Shown here one piece after another: positions 33,586 through 43,534 of a DNA stretch of 64,000 nucleotides (positions are counted from its first letter, which is position 1; every line of letters starts with the position of its first letter). The stretch is from positions 318,617,986 through 318,681,985 of the forward strand of contig CM068367.1 in the NCBI GenBank assembly GCA_034769895.1. The letters run 5' to 3'. The position numbers and the translations under genes are program-made. The notes below the pieces were generated by a model that ran no database searches, was not told the DNA's origin, and saw only the letters and a list, made by a program, of their open reading frames with translations. This DNA comes from Magicicada septendecula (lineage: Eukaryota; Arthropoda; Insecta; Hemiptera; Cicadidae).

Positions 33586-36500
33586 GAAATCGCCAGAACC
33601 CATTACTGCTTCTGACTACTGGGTATGATAATGAGAATGAGTGCAATTTCGAGAATAATCACAACCGTATTACAATCATCGGGTGCAACTACCTGAAGGA
33701 CATCAGACAGGAGTTATTGGAAGAGGATAACAGGAGTCCCACCAATAACTTCAATAATGAAATTATACATGTTGACGCCAAGGTAGAAGGCATCCCAGCC
33801 AAGTTAATGATCGATACTGGGTCAAACGTATCAATAATAAGTACGACGGAACTGGAAAGGATACAGCAAGAGTGCGGGAGAACTTTACCAACATTGCCGT
33901 TGAATAATATTGTTTTGTTGGGAGCAACCGGCCGACAAAACAAAACTATACGTAGACAAGTCTCCGCCAGTGTGATGAGCTGTGGTATAGCGATTGACAT
34001 GGAATTCTTGGTGGCGAGCGGTCTGCCATTTAATATACTGGTCGGGTGTGATGTGCTTAGGAGGAATTCCGCCATCATTAATCTGAGAACTGAAACCTTG
34101 TCGCTGTTTTCTAACGGACATACTTGGACGGCGAACTTGGTGGGTAGTGACCAAGTCGTTCCCGATAGTATCCATCAGCAAATCCGAAAAATTAATTACA
34201 TCCATCCAACATCTATAATCGAAAAAAGGATAGACGACACCTCCAATGAAGATTTATGGTCGCAAAAAATCCAGGAGATCAGGGATTTCCGGAGCGGTAT
34301 AACTGGCGAAGGTTTAACAACAAACCAAGCGAACAAATTAATAGACATATACAATAAATATAAATCAGTCTTTTCTGATGAGCCCGGTAAAGTGAAGAAT
34401 TTCCAGTGTACTCTACAATTCCGAGACACTGTAGACTTTAACCGGAAGTCTTACCCCATTGCGCAATCACGAAAGCAAGCAGTAAGAGCTGAAATAGAGC
34501 AAATGATTAACCGTGACATTATAGAGAGTAGCCATTCCCCTTACACAAGTCCTATCGTGGCTATTCCTAAGAAAAACGGACAAGTCCGTTTATGTTTAGA
34601 TGCGCGCGAAATAAATAAGATGATCATAAATGACAGGACTTCGCCCGGTGAGATTGAGGAGATCTTAAAACGATTCCACGGTACCAAATACTTCACTACC
34701 TGGGATACGGTGTGCGGGTACTGGCAGGTGGAATTACATCCACAGAGTCGCCAGTATCTGGCCTTTATATTCGAAGGGCGGAACTACCAGTTTAAGAGGT
34801 TGCCCTTCGGACTGGTAAACTCAGTCGCAGTCTTTGTGCACTGCATGGATCAAATACTTGGCCAAGAAGCACTAAAATTTACCACCGTATACGTCGATGA
34901 CTTGCTAGTGTCCTCAGAAACTTGGGAGGAACACTGCTACCGTGTGGAACACGTCTTACAGAAGCTAGCAGCAAACAATATTACTCTGAAGTTAGCAAAG
35001 TCTCATTTTATTGCTAAAGAGATACAATTCTTGGGCTTCATATTAAATGATAAGGGAATCTCACCGTCGGCTGAAAAAGTCGAAGCAATTCAGAACTTTC
35101 CTACACCAAAGAATCGAAGGCAGTTACAGTCGTTCCTGGGACTCTGTAATTACTACCGCAAGTTCCAGGAAAAGTACTCCGAACTGACTGCCAGATTTCA
35201 GCCGCAACTGTCATCTAAAAATAAATGGATCTGGGGTAATGAACAACAAAACATATTGACTCTTATAAAACAAAAATTCCTTAAACACGTTATACTCCGC
35301 CATCCAGATTTTAACAAGCCTTTCTTTCTTAATTGTGATGCCAGTGACATCAGCCTCGGCACTACTTTATATCAAGAGGATGAGGAGGGCGAGCATCTTG
35401 TAATCTGTTTTGCCAGCAGAGCTCTGAACCAGAGTGAGAAAAACTATCATGTGACAGAAAAGGAGTTATTGAGTGTCGTGTTCGCGTGCGGAAGGTTCCG
35501 TACATATATTCTTGGTTATCCCGTTACCGTCCGGACAGACCATAAATCTATATCATTCCTTAAGAGATGTAAGCTGAGCCATGGAAGGTTAACGCGGTGG
35601 ATACTATTGCTGCAAGAATACGACCTTAAGTGGGAGTATATCCCCGGAAGGAAGAATGTCGTCGCGGACGTATTGTCTAGAGTAGATATTGACAAACAGA
35701 CGTTCGAGGGGGAGAAGGAGAGTATTCTGAAGGTGTACCATATTCTCAGCAGCAGCGCCGGTCTACAATCAGTTCTGGAACAACTAAGCACACACCAACA
35801 AGCTGACCCGAAATTAATTACTATTATCTCAAGATTGGAAGCAGGAGATGAGACCATCTCCCAATATTACACTATACATAAGGGAATCCTGTTTTCCAAA
35901 CCATCATTATATAAGGAGGAGTGGAAGGTAATAATTCCGACCCATATCGAGAAAGAGATAGTGATCAGTTATCATGTTCGATATGGGCATATGGGCGCTT
36001 TAAAGGTGGTAAAGGCCCTGGAAGAAAGCTGCTATATCAAGGACATCAATCGGAAGGTACGGAGGTATATTAGAAACTGTCGCATTTGCCAACTCGTAAA
36101 AACTAATAACGAGAAAAGAGAAGGGCAGATGATTCCAATAACATCGCAGTTTAAACATGAGAAGATATTCCTGGATATCTGCGGGCCATTTCCCCGCAGT
36201 GGAGGCCGCCACCGATACAAATATATCGTCATCATTATGGACCATTACACCAAGTTCGTTAAGCTATACCCAGCGAATCGGGCGACTACGAATAAAGTTC
36301 TTAATATCCTGATCGACCAGTACTTCCCAACCGTCGGAAAACCGGTATCGATCATAACCGACCACGGAACGCAATTCAATGGGAGGAGATGGCGGGATAC
36401 ACTGCTGACAATGGGGGTTCACACATACAAGACATCCGTATACCACCCAAGCAGTAACCCGGCCGAAAGAGTCTTGCGAGAGGTGGGGCGCCTATTAAGA

Positions 36501-36974
36501 ACGTATTGCCATGATCAGCAGAGAAGGTGGCAAGAATACTTGGAGGCCACTGAAGAATTCCTCAACCTGGCCTACCATCCTGCCATAGGAATAACCCCAT
36601 ACTCCGCAATGTACGAGAGACAACCCCCTAGAGAGATTGAAGATATCTTGGAGTTCCCCAGAGAACATAAATATAGATTTGATAAAATTCAATTTTGTAA
36701 TAAGGTGGCCGAAGATCAGGAGAAACGGCGGAAGAAATACAATAAAAGTATGGGTAAGGTTATTCATTATACCGTTGGAGAGAAGGTGTTGTTGAAGAAT
36801 AGGGAATTACCCAGTTCCTTAGAGGGGATAACAAAAAAGTTATTGCTCCTGTACACTGGTCCCTATATTGTCTCAAAGGACAATAACAACAACACCTACG
36901 AAATCAAAGAAATAAGTTCAAATAAAGTCAAGGGTGTCTTTAACCAGGCATCCATGAAGAAATTTTATGATTAA
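33555..36974 (+). CDS. pol: Pol polyprotein: protease, reverse transcriptase, RNase H, integrase
   Basis: An open frame of 1,139 codons overlapping the gag end by 31 bases and lacking a start codon of its own near the front; it is expected as a gag-pol fusion by -1 frameshifting. Protease: MIDTGSNVS, aspartate at 33813, followed by PFNILVGCDVL. Reverse transcriptase from about 34410: SPIVAIPKKNG, FTTWDTVCGYWQ, LPFGLVNS and YVDD at 34890-34901. RNase H: NCDASD (Asp at 35337), TEKELLSVV, RTDHKSI. Integrase zinc site: His 35973 and 35988, Cys 36078 and 36087. Catalytic triad: Asp 36174, Asp 36360, Glu 36465. The C-terminus has a GPY/F-type module (LLYTGPYIV, about 36849) and ends NQASMKKFYD. No chromodomain is seen. 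All catalytic residues are present and there are no stops. Confidence 0.93.
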   Translation, partial: CRAFKRAQAVRNRQNPLLLLTTGYDNENECNFENNHNRITIIGCNYLKDIRQELLEEDNRSPTNNFNNEIIHVDAKVEGIPAKLMIDTGSNVSIISTTELERIQQECGRTLPTLPLNNIVLLGATGRQNKTIRRQVSASVMSCGIAIDMEFLVASGLPFNILVGCDVLRRNSAIINLRTETLSLFSNGHTWTANLVGSDQVVPDSIHQQIRKINYIHPTSIIEKRIDDTSNEDLWSQKIQEIRDFRSGITGEGLTTNQANKLIDIYNKYKSVFSDEPGKVKNFQCTLQFRDTVDFNRKSYPIAQSRKQAVRAEIEQMINRDIIESSHSPYTSPIVAIPKKNGQVRLCLDAREINKMIINDRTSPGEIEEILKRFHGTKYFTTWDTVCGYWQVELHPQSRQYLAFIFEGRNYQFKRLPFGLVNSVAVFVHCMDQILGQEALKFTTVYVDDLLVSSETWEEHCYRVEHVLQKLAANNITLKLAKSHFIAKEIQFLGFILNDKGISPSAEKVEAIQNFPTPKNRRQLQSFLGLCNYYRKFQEKYSELTARFQPQLSSKNKWIWGNEQQNILTLIKQKFLKHVILRHPDFNKPFFLNCDASDISLGTTLYQEDEEGEHLVICFASRALNQSEKNYHVTEKELLSVVFACGRFRTYILGYPVTVRTDHKSISFLKRCKLSHGRLTRWILLLQEYDLKWEYIPGRKNVVADVLSRVDIDKQTFEGEKESILKVYHILSSSAGLQSVLEQLSTHQQADPKLITIISRLEAGDETISQYYTIHKGILFSKPSLYKEEWKVIIPTHIEKEIVISYHVRYGHMGALKVVKALEESCYIKDINRKVRRYIRNCRICQLVKTNNEKREGQMIPITSQFKHEKIFLDICGPFPRSGGRHRYKYIVIIMDHYTKFVKLYPANRATTNKVLNILIDQYFPTVGKPVSIITDHGTQFNGRRWRDTLLTMGVHTYKTSVYHPSSNPAERVLREVGRLLRTYCHDQQRRWQEYLEATEEFLNLAYHPAIGITPYSAMYERQPPREIEDILEFPREHKYRFDKIQFCNKVAEDQEKRRKKYNKSMGKVIHYTVGEKVLLKNRELPSSLEGITKKLLLLYTGPYIVSKDNNNNTYEIKEISSNKVKGVFNQASMKKFYD
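33564..33624 (+). promoter_or_regulatory. Programmed -1 ribosomal frameshift signal with pseudoknot
   Basis: TTTAAAC at 33564-33570 is read T TTA AAC in the gag frame, the canonical X XXY YYZ phase. A slip of -1 enters the pol frame, open from 33555; gag stops 13 bases later. After a 6-nt spacer, 33577-33585 pairs with 33603-33611 (nine pairs, one G-U). Loop bases ACCCA (33598-33602) can pair with TGGGT (33620-33624), giving an H-type pseudoknot. Slip site, spacer, stem and loop length are conserved in the old copy at 23849. Confidence 0.85.
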
Positions 36975-36976
36975 AA

Positions 36977-38030
36977 ACCTCTAAATTCTAAACACAATAT
37001 AAGCCAATTATATACAATTTATTTGAAGGAAATTATTTGAAAAGAAGAATAATATAAGAAGAGTTTGGACTTAATCAGCCAAATTCTAAAACATACGTAA
37101 GATCACCTTACATACCAAATATTTAAGAAAAACTTTATGGCAAGAATAGAAGAGAAGAAGTTTAAAAATAAGCCCATCTTACAAAGAAAATATTTGAAGG
37201 AAATTTTATGGCAATGATAGAAGAAGAATTAGAAATTTAAAAACCTCAAAATTCTAAACACAATGTAAGCCAATTACATACAATTTATTTGAGAAGAAAC
37301 AATTTTGAAAGAAGATATGCATAAGAAGAAGTTAGAATAAATCAGCCAAATTCTAAAAAGAAATATAAGCACATATTATCTACAATTATTAGAAAATTTT
37401 ATGGCAAGAATATAAGAAGAAAATAGAATTTAAAAATCCCCTAAATTCTAAAAACCATGTAAGACCATTACATACAATTTATTTGAAGAGAAACATATTT
37501 TAAAGAAGAATAACAAGAAGAATTTTGAATATTAAAATCCCCAAAATTCTAAACATAATGTAAGCCCATTACATACAAGTTATTTGAGAAGGAACATTTT
37601 GGAAGAAGATATATAATACAGAATTTTGGATGTAAATTATCCAAATTCTGAACACAATGTAAGCCAATTACATAACAAATATTTGAAGAAAACCTTTATG
37701 GCTATAATATAATAATAAAGAAGGAGAGAATTTAGAAATAAAACCATCTAAAGTCAAAAACAAGTAAGGACAGCTTACTAAATATTTATTTGAAGAGAAA
37801 CATTTTGACAATAATACCAAGAGAGTTTAGAGAAATAAAACCAGCCAAAACACATATAAGCCCACCTTACATACAAATTATTTGAGAAAACTTTATGAAA
37901 TAATATAAGAAGAGTGAATTTTGAATTATGAATAAATCAAGTTTCCCAAACCAAGTATAAGTACAACTTACCAACCAATTATTAATAAAACACTTTGGTG
38001 AGATAAACAGAAGAGATTTCATACCATATT
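36977..38030 (+). repeat. Degenerate tandem array, about 98-bp unit, about 11 copies
   Basis: Starting right after the pol stop, a core like AAATTCTAAACACAATGTAAG followed by CCAATTACATAC and TATTTGAAG(A)GAAA recurs at about 36981, 37079, 37160, 37247, 37345, 37440, 37540, 37640, 37740, 37845 and 37943. Spacing is mostly 95-100 bp, and late copies are more degraded. There is no reading frame of note. Confidence 0.75.
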
Positions 38031-39200
38031 TATGGTAAGCATAGAAGATAATTACCATGGTAACAAAGGATCATAATGGGATGAAGAAAGGAGACAGATT
38101 TAGAATTAAAACAAATAATTCTAGACAATATAATCATGTCTAAGTTCAATATGAAGAGTAAAAACCTTTCCATAAAATGATGCTAAAGGAAATAAAAAAG
38201 AAAAATTTCTTTAATACGATTTGAGTGATTGAATATAATAAAGTACGAAAACTTCTTTGGAATTATGAGAGAATGAAACTTTGAAGTGGTATGAGGAGAA
38301 ATTATGACCTCATTATGAAATTAATAAAAAAAAAAAACCATCATTCGAAGGTATAATAACAATGACAGGAATAATGTGAAAATAATGTCAAAGATTTATG
38401 TAATTAAACGAATTAATATAAAATGATTTATGAATTAAATATCAATTATGATAATGATAGTTATACAAATTCTAGAAAATAGAACAAGTGGAATTTTAAG
38501 AACAAAGAAACAGTCTAAAAAATGTCATAAAGATATGCTACTATAAATAATGCAGATTATAATGAAAAACCAGAAGGTAATAAAGAATTTATAACCAAAG
38601 GATTTATATGATAAGAAAAGTTGAAAAATGTAATAATAGAAGAGCTTCCTACCATAATATCAAATGAAAGAAACATCCAGATAATGAGTCAGAAGAACAA
38701 CTGAGATAGGAATATTAAAATCTCTGAGAAGTATAATAAGTAATAAGTGAAGTATCCCAAAGATATTTTTTTTAAATAGTAACAAATGTGTACTATTCTG
38801 AATAATTTTTTTAATCTGTCTGAAGATAATTCCAGCAGGATTAATATGTTTTTTGAGAAGAGATGATTTGCCTCTGTACTCAAATATGTGTGAAGTATTG
38901 GACAGCAGAGGCAAGTAGCGTCCAGTGCCTCTCTGAACTGAACCAGCTCACAAAGTAGGGAATGATAGGGAGGAAATATCCCAAGGAGAAAATACTAAGA
39001 AGAAATATAAAAATGAAATAATAAATATGAAACTCAGATGACTATTACTATCAAGGAAGATCAAGAGAGAATGATATAAACTCAAATATAAATAAGAAAA
39101 TTTTAAAATGGAAGGAAGTCCAAAATAGTAACAAACCTAGAATAATTATCATAAGCAATTGTTTCAAACAAAGCAAGTATAGTTTGAAAAAATTAGTTCT
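38031..39200 (+). other. Non-coding 3' region of the retrotransposon
   Basis: AT-rich, no envelope or other frame. A short GC-richer patch at about 38868-38950 contains a perfect 9-bp inverted repeat (TTGCCTCTG 38868-38876 with CAGAGGCAA 38906-38914), which could be an RNA hairpin in the genomic transcript. Confidence 0.55.
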
Positions 39201-39209
39201 GGAGAAGGG
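39201..39209 (+). other. Polypurine tract
   Basis: GGAGAAGGG, five bases before the 3' LTR start at 39215; the expected primer for plus-strand DNA synthesis. Confidence 0.7.
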
Positions 39210-39214
39210 CATTC

Positions 39215-42200
39215 TGTAGCGTGACAGAAAATCCACTACATTTTAAGTCATGTGAAATCATAAAGTTTAATTACACCAACAAATGTTATAATAATATTGA
39301 ATGACATTTAAATAAATCAGAGGAATGAACCACAATAAAATAAAAATCCTCACTACATAATATATAAAAACCACTGTTAAAAAAAACCAAAGAAAGTATT
39401 GAAGCAACTCATCAACTCATTGTATAATATCAGTAAGTTACCCAGGAAGCTCAGAGCAGTAAACCAGTTATATAAGACCATATCAAGAAAAAAGAGATTC
39501 AATTAAAGAGTGGTGAATACCAAAATATCCCAAAAACAAGAAGAGGGAAGAATAAAGTTTGTGAACAGGAAGAAAACAATACCCTGAAACCTGTATAGAA
39601 GAATAAAGTCAGTTCAGTGAATAAATTAAATACTCCAAACTAAACCTCAGTCGTGATAACACCAAGTACCTTGGTTTACCCAAGAATGAAGAAGGAAGAC
39701 CAGAAGAGTGAAGACTAGACGAGGGACAAGAATGAAGACTAGAAGAAGGACAAGAATGAAGACCAGAAGGAAGATACGAAGAAGGACAAGAAAGAAGACA
39801 GGAGGAGAGGAAGAAATAGTATGAAAGAAACACCGTAGTAAAACCTATTATTATATAAACTTCTATCAACCCCAAACCCACAAAAACTATGCAAAAGAAA
39901 GTATAACATACCCAAAATCCTATAAAAATGTAATTATTGAGAAAACTAAAGTGCTGTATAGCGTTATAAGAAGTGATCCGACTAAAGCTATTGTGTAATA
40001 AAGAAAATAAACTAGTCTTAGCAGTCCATGATTACTAAAGGTCTGGTCTGAGATAATAAGACTCAAAATATCAGAACCAACAGTGAAAGTGAATTTGTGT
40101 AAGTGTTTTTTAAAAAAAAAATGCAATAAACTTAAAGTTGGTGATACTATAACTTATCTGTATGCTATATCACAACTTTAAAATCTAATAATAAACAGCA
40201 TAATAAAATAATAAAATGGAAGATTTCCAGTATTTTATTATTTTAATGTAAATCTTTATTTACAAGACATTTGTAAAAAATGATAATAAATAGAGTATGG
40301 GAGTTAATGTTTACTGATGTAGGGGATCACAATAATAATGGTTTAAACCAGAAAGGACTGGTATTAATATAGTATTAATAAGTGTAAAATGTTTAACTAG
40401 ACTGTTTATTCACAGTCCTAAAATCAATGTGTTAATAAATGTATTTGTAAGGTTTATTAGAAAATAAGATTTATGTTATGTGTTTTAAAAAGAATTATGT
40501 TTGATAAATAATAACCTACATACCAGTAATAATGTTCTCATAGGTATGCTATGTTAGCTCAAAAATAGTTAAAAGATATATGTTCAAACCATATCTGCAA
40601 TATGTCCAATTGTGCAGATTGCTAAACAATGTTCATAATTATTTATTTTAATAACAGTAGTGTTAATTAACTACTACACCACACAATAAGTTATAAACCA
40701 TGTTATTTTCATATAATTGTAATTATGTAAAGTCAGAGGAGGAATTAAGTTTAAATTATTTGAGAAAGAAAGAAATATAAAATTCTAAAATCTAGGCCAT
40801 TTGGTGAAATCACAGAACCAATATAAACTAGTATAATTCACTAATAAATCCTGTAAACTACCAAGATTTATATTAGATAACTCAATTAACCACTACTAGG
40901 AATGATCCTATGAGTTAAAATGATGATAAGGAAATATACCTTAACATTTTGTAAATTTTCAAAATATATAAATTAATTAATTTTAAAGAGCAATGTCAAA
41001 TTTACAGATTAACACAAAAAACCAGTTCAAAGGTGTAATTTATATGTATTTAAGGAAAGGAAGAGGAATATGATTAATTAAAATTTATTATAATAGTATT
41101 AATAATATTTAAAATGGAGGGAATTCGTATAAAGACGGAAATCCAATTTTGAGCCTGTATTTCCAAAGTGTGAACAAAATTTGTTAATTTCCACAAAATG
41201 TCTACAGATATGGACTATAATACATCAATTTAAAGGGAATGAGATGATTAAACCAATAATAAGGTTAATAATTCATAAAAGTAAGGAATAAAATAGATAA
41301 ATTCTATATATAATGTAATATTTTATCATGTGTACAGGTAATCGAATATGTTAACAATACTTTTTCAAAGATTAACTGGGCCAGATTTATGACCAAGTTA
41401 ATTAGTCTTTTGTTGAATATCAAGCTGGACAGTTGTGTAAAGAACGTTTCTTTAAATCGAGAAAAATGGTACTAGCGTTTAGCCATTGAAATAAGTGAAC
41501 GAGAGTTAGACGGTTTAGACACTTTTTAAAGCTAAAGCTGTTAATACATTCACGACAATAGTGAAAACAAACACTTAACTCCATAATACGAGTGATAGAA
41601 ACAAGTAAAACACTATATCTCAACTGATTTATTCTGCAATTCCTAACCAATAACTTGAAAACTTAACCGCAGAAGTTGAACACATAGAAAATAAACTAAC
41701 TAACACAAGTTTACACAGAACACTTCACCAGAATACACCAAATAGATTAACAGACATATTACACCAGTGCGGGGACATTTTAAACCTTAATAAAGGTAAT
41801 TTTATTGTAATTTTCCGACACGACGCATATGCTGTAACTTAGTCCAACTCGAATAGCGGCCATCTTGAAAACGGAATCTGCTTACCACATCACAGTGACG
41901 TCAGTCTTCATTGGTTTGACAAAACATTTATATTCAAATATTATATACTGGAATTATTTAAATACTATTGAATAGTAATTATTGTATTTATTTTTAATTG
42001 TTAATGTTATACTTTCTCGTCACCCTTCTCTGACTATTAATTCTAATCGCTCAAAGAACCTGTCTTTTAATATAATATATCATAAATTTGTTCTGTATGA
42101 CACAATCGATAATTCCCGAGACAGAGTCGTTAATTGCTCTCCATCGATAAAATATCGAGTATTTATTTAAAATTGTCAATAAATCTTTATATTTCCATTA

Positions 42201-42570
42201 TTTTGTATCTGTTACTTATTTCACAGGGTAATTTAAGGGTATTTATAAGGCTGAAGGACTTAAGTAAGAAGAATATATTCTATCTGAACGAGATATTGGA
42301 CCAGTCAGAAAAGTCACCAATCGATTATTACCTGGAGTTAATCTATTTAACTCCAGACTTGGTTCAAATCTTCAAGAAGTGCTCGACGGTCAATAAATAC
42401 CTACCTGTTATTAAAATTTTACAGAACCTTTTTAAAACAGATGTATTTCTCATGTAAACACATATATTAACATAACAAAATTATTTTATTATTCGAAAAT
42501 TCTATTTTTATTGAATTTTCCATATACATTTTATTCTTTTGTAACGACCGGCATACAGGGTCTTCTTACA
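39215..42570 (+). repeat. 3' LTR
   Basis: Direct copy of 27955-31310 at a constant offset of 11,260 bases with no indels noticed and three substitutions (39383, 39862, 42078). It is followed by ATAT, matching the bases before the 5' LTR. Confidence 0.95.
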
Positions 42571-43440
42571 ATATTAAAGATAAGATGATATTAAAGATAT
42601 TTAATTTTTTTTAAGATTTTACTTATGGTATCTCAGTGGTTATATGAAATAAAATTTGAAAATTAATGACAATTTTAATTTACAAGAATTGTATCTTGTT
42701 TGCAGCATAGCGCATGGGTTGCTATGCTGCAAACAAAACACTGGCCTTTCTAAACAACAACGAACAACTTAAACGAGTTTACTCCCCACATAAATCTTAC
42801 CATCAAAAAATCACCGTGTGTGTAAAATAAGTAAATAAATACTTTTCAAACAAAACACGCGTTTTTTGATAATGTGAATACACAAACTATAGTTATTCTG
42901 ATATGGTTTTAACCATCATTATTACAGGTAATGTTTTTATTAAACAGAAATATTTCGTTTAATGGAACCTGTTCTACAAAAATAAGATATTTTTCTTTAA
43001 CAGAAATATGTTTGTAATAAAAACTTTATGATTTTTAATAATTGAAAAATAATACATGCGATTTTGTCGATATACCATTTTTATTGAGTTCTTGGCACTC
43101 GGCCATACATCATCAGTATTCAACAGTTAGGCCTATATGTCTACCCGTTAGACATTAAACTGTTGAAGGCTCAATAACACAATCAATTTGAAGGCTCATG
43201 ACAAGAAATCAAAGTGATATAGACCTTTGTATTATTTTTCAATAACGGAGAAATACCATGAAATCTCTGTATCTACAACAAACCAAAAAATTGTTATAAT
43301 TTTTGTAAAAAAATTTACGAATAATTTTTGGTACTTCGTTATAAAAAAATAAAAAGTTAATATATAGTCTTTAGTTCGTTTTCTTACTATATTAGCAAAT
43401 TGATATTATTAAAAAGGACTGTTAAGATATTTTTTCACAC

Positions 43441-43534
43441 TTGAGACCTGTTTCGAGCCTTATGCAAAATACTCATCGTCAGTCATGTTAAGGCAACTGA
43501 TACTTTGTAATGCTCGAAACATGTCTCAAGAAAG
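43441..43534. repeat. Small inverted repeat with hammerhead-like cores
   Basis: CTTGAGACCTGTTTCGAGC on the left and GCTCGAAACATGTCTCAAG on the right are near-perfect reverse complements. Minus-strand core: CTGACGA (43482-43476), T, GAG...CTC, GAAAC (43454-43450). The plus-strand partner (CTGATAC...GCTCGAAAC, about 43496-43528) has lost the GA of the first block. The flanking ACATGTCTCA is shared with the split motif around 50.1/53.05 kb, so both belong to one Penelope-type family. Confidence 0.5.

Larger units (their letters stand above)
27955..42570 (+). mobile_element. Full-length Ty3/gypsy LTR retrotransposon, apparently young
   Basis: 14,616 bp, running from TGTAGC at 27955 to TTACA at 42570. 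The two direct LTRs are 3,356 bp and the flanking target duplication is ATAT (27951-27954 and 42571-42574). The internal region holds a primer binding site, gag, pol in the -1 frame (protease, RT, RNase H, integrase), a 2.2-kb non-coding 3' region and a polypurine tract. The order RT-RNaseH-integrase places it in Ty3/gypsy. No envelope-like frame is present. LTR identity is very high (three differences noticed) and both frames are open, so insertion was recent and the copy may be competent; whether it moves is not shown by sequence. I could not assign a named lineage. Confidence 0.95.

Noticed and set aside
36975..39214. Search for an envelope-like gene between pol and the 3' LTR
   Set aside because: No long frame, signal peptide or membrane segment on the plus strand; the region is tandem repeats and AT-rich non-coding DNA.
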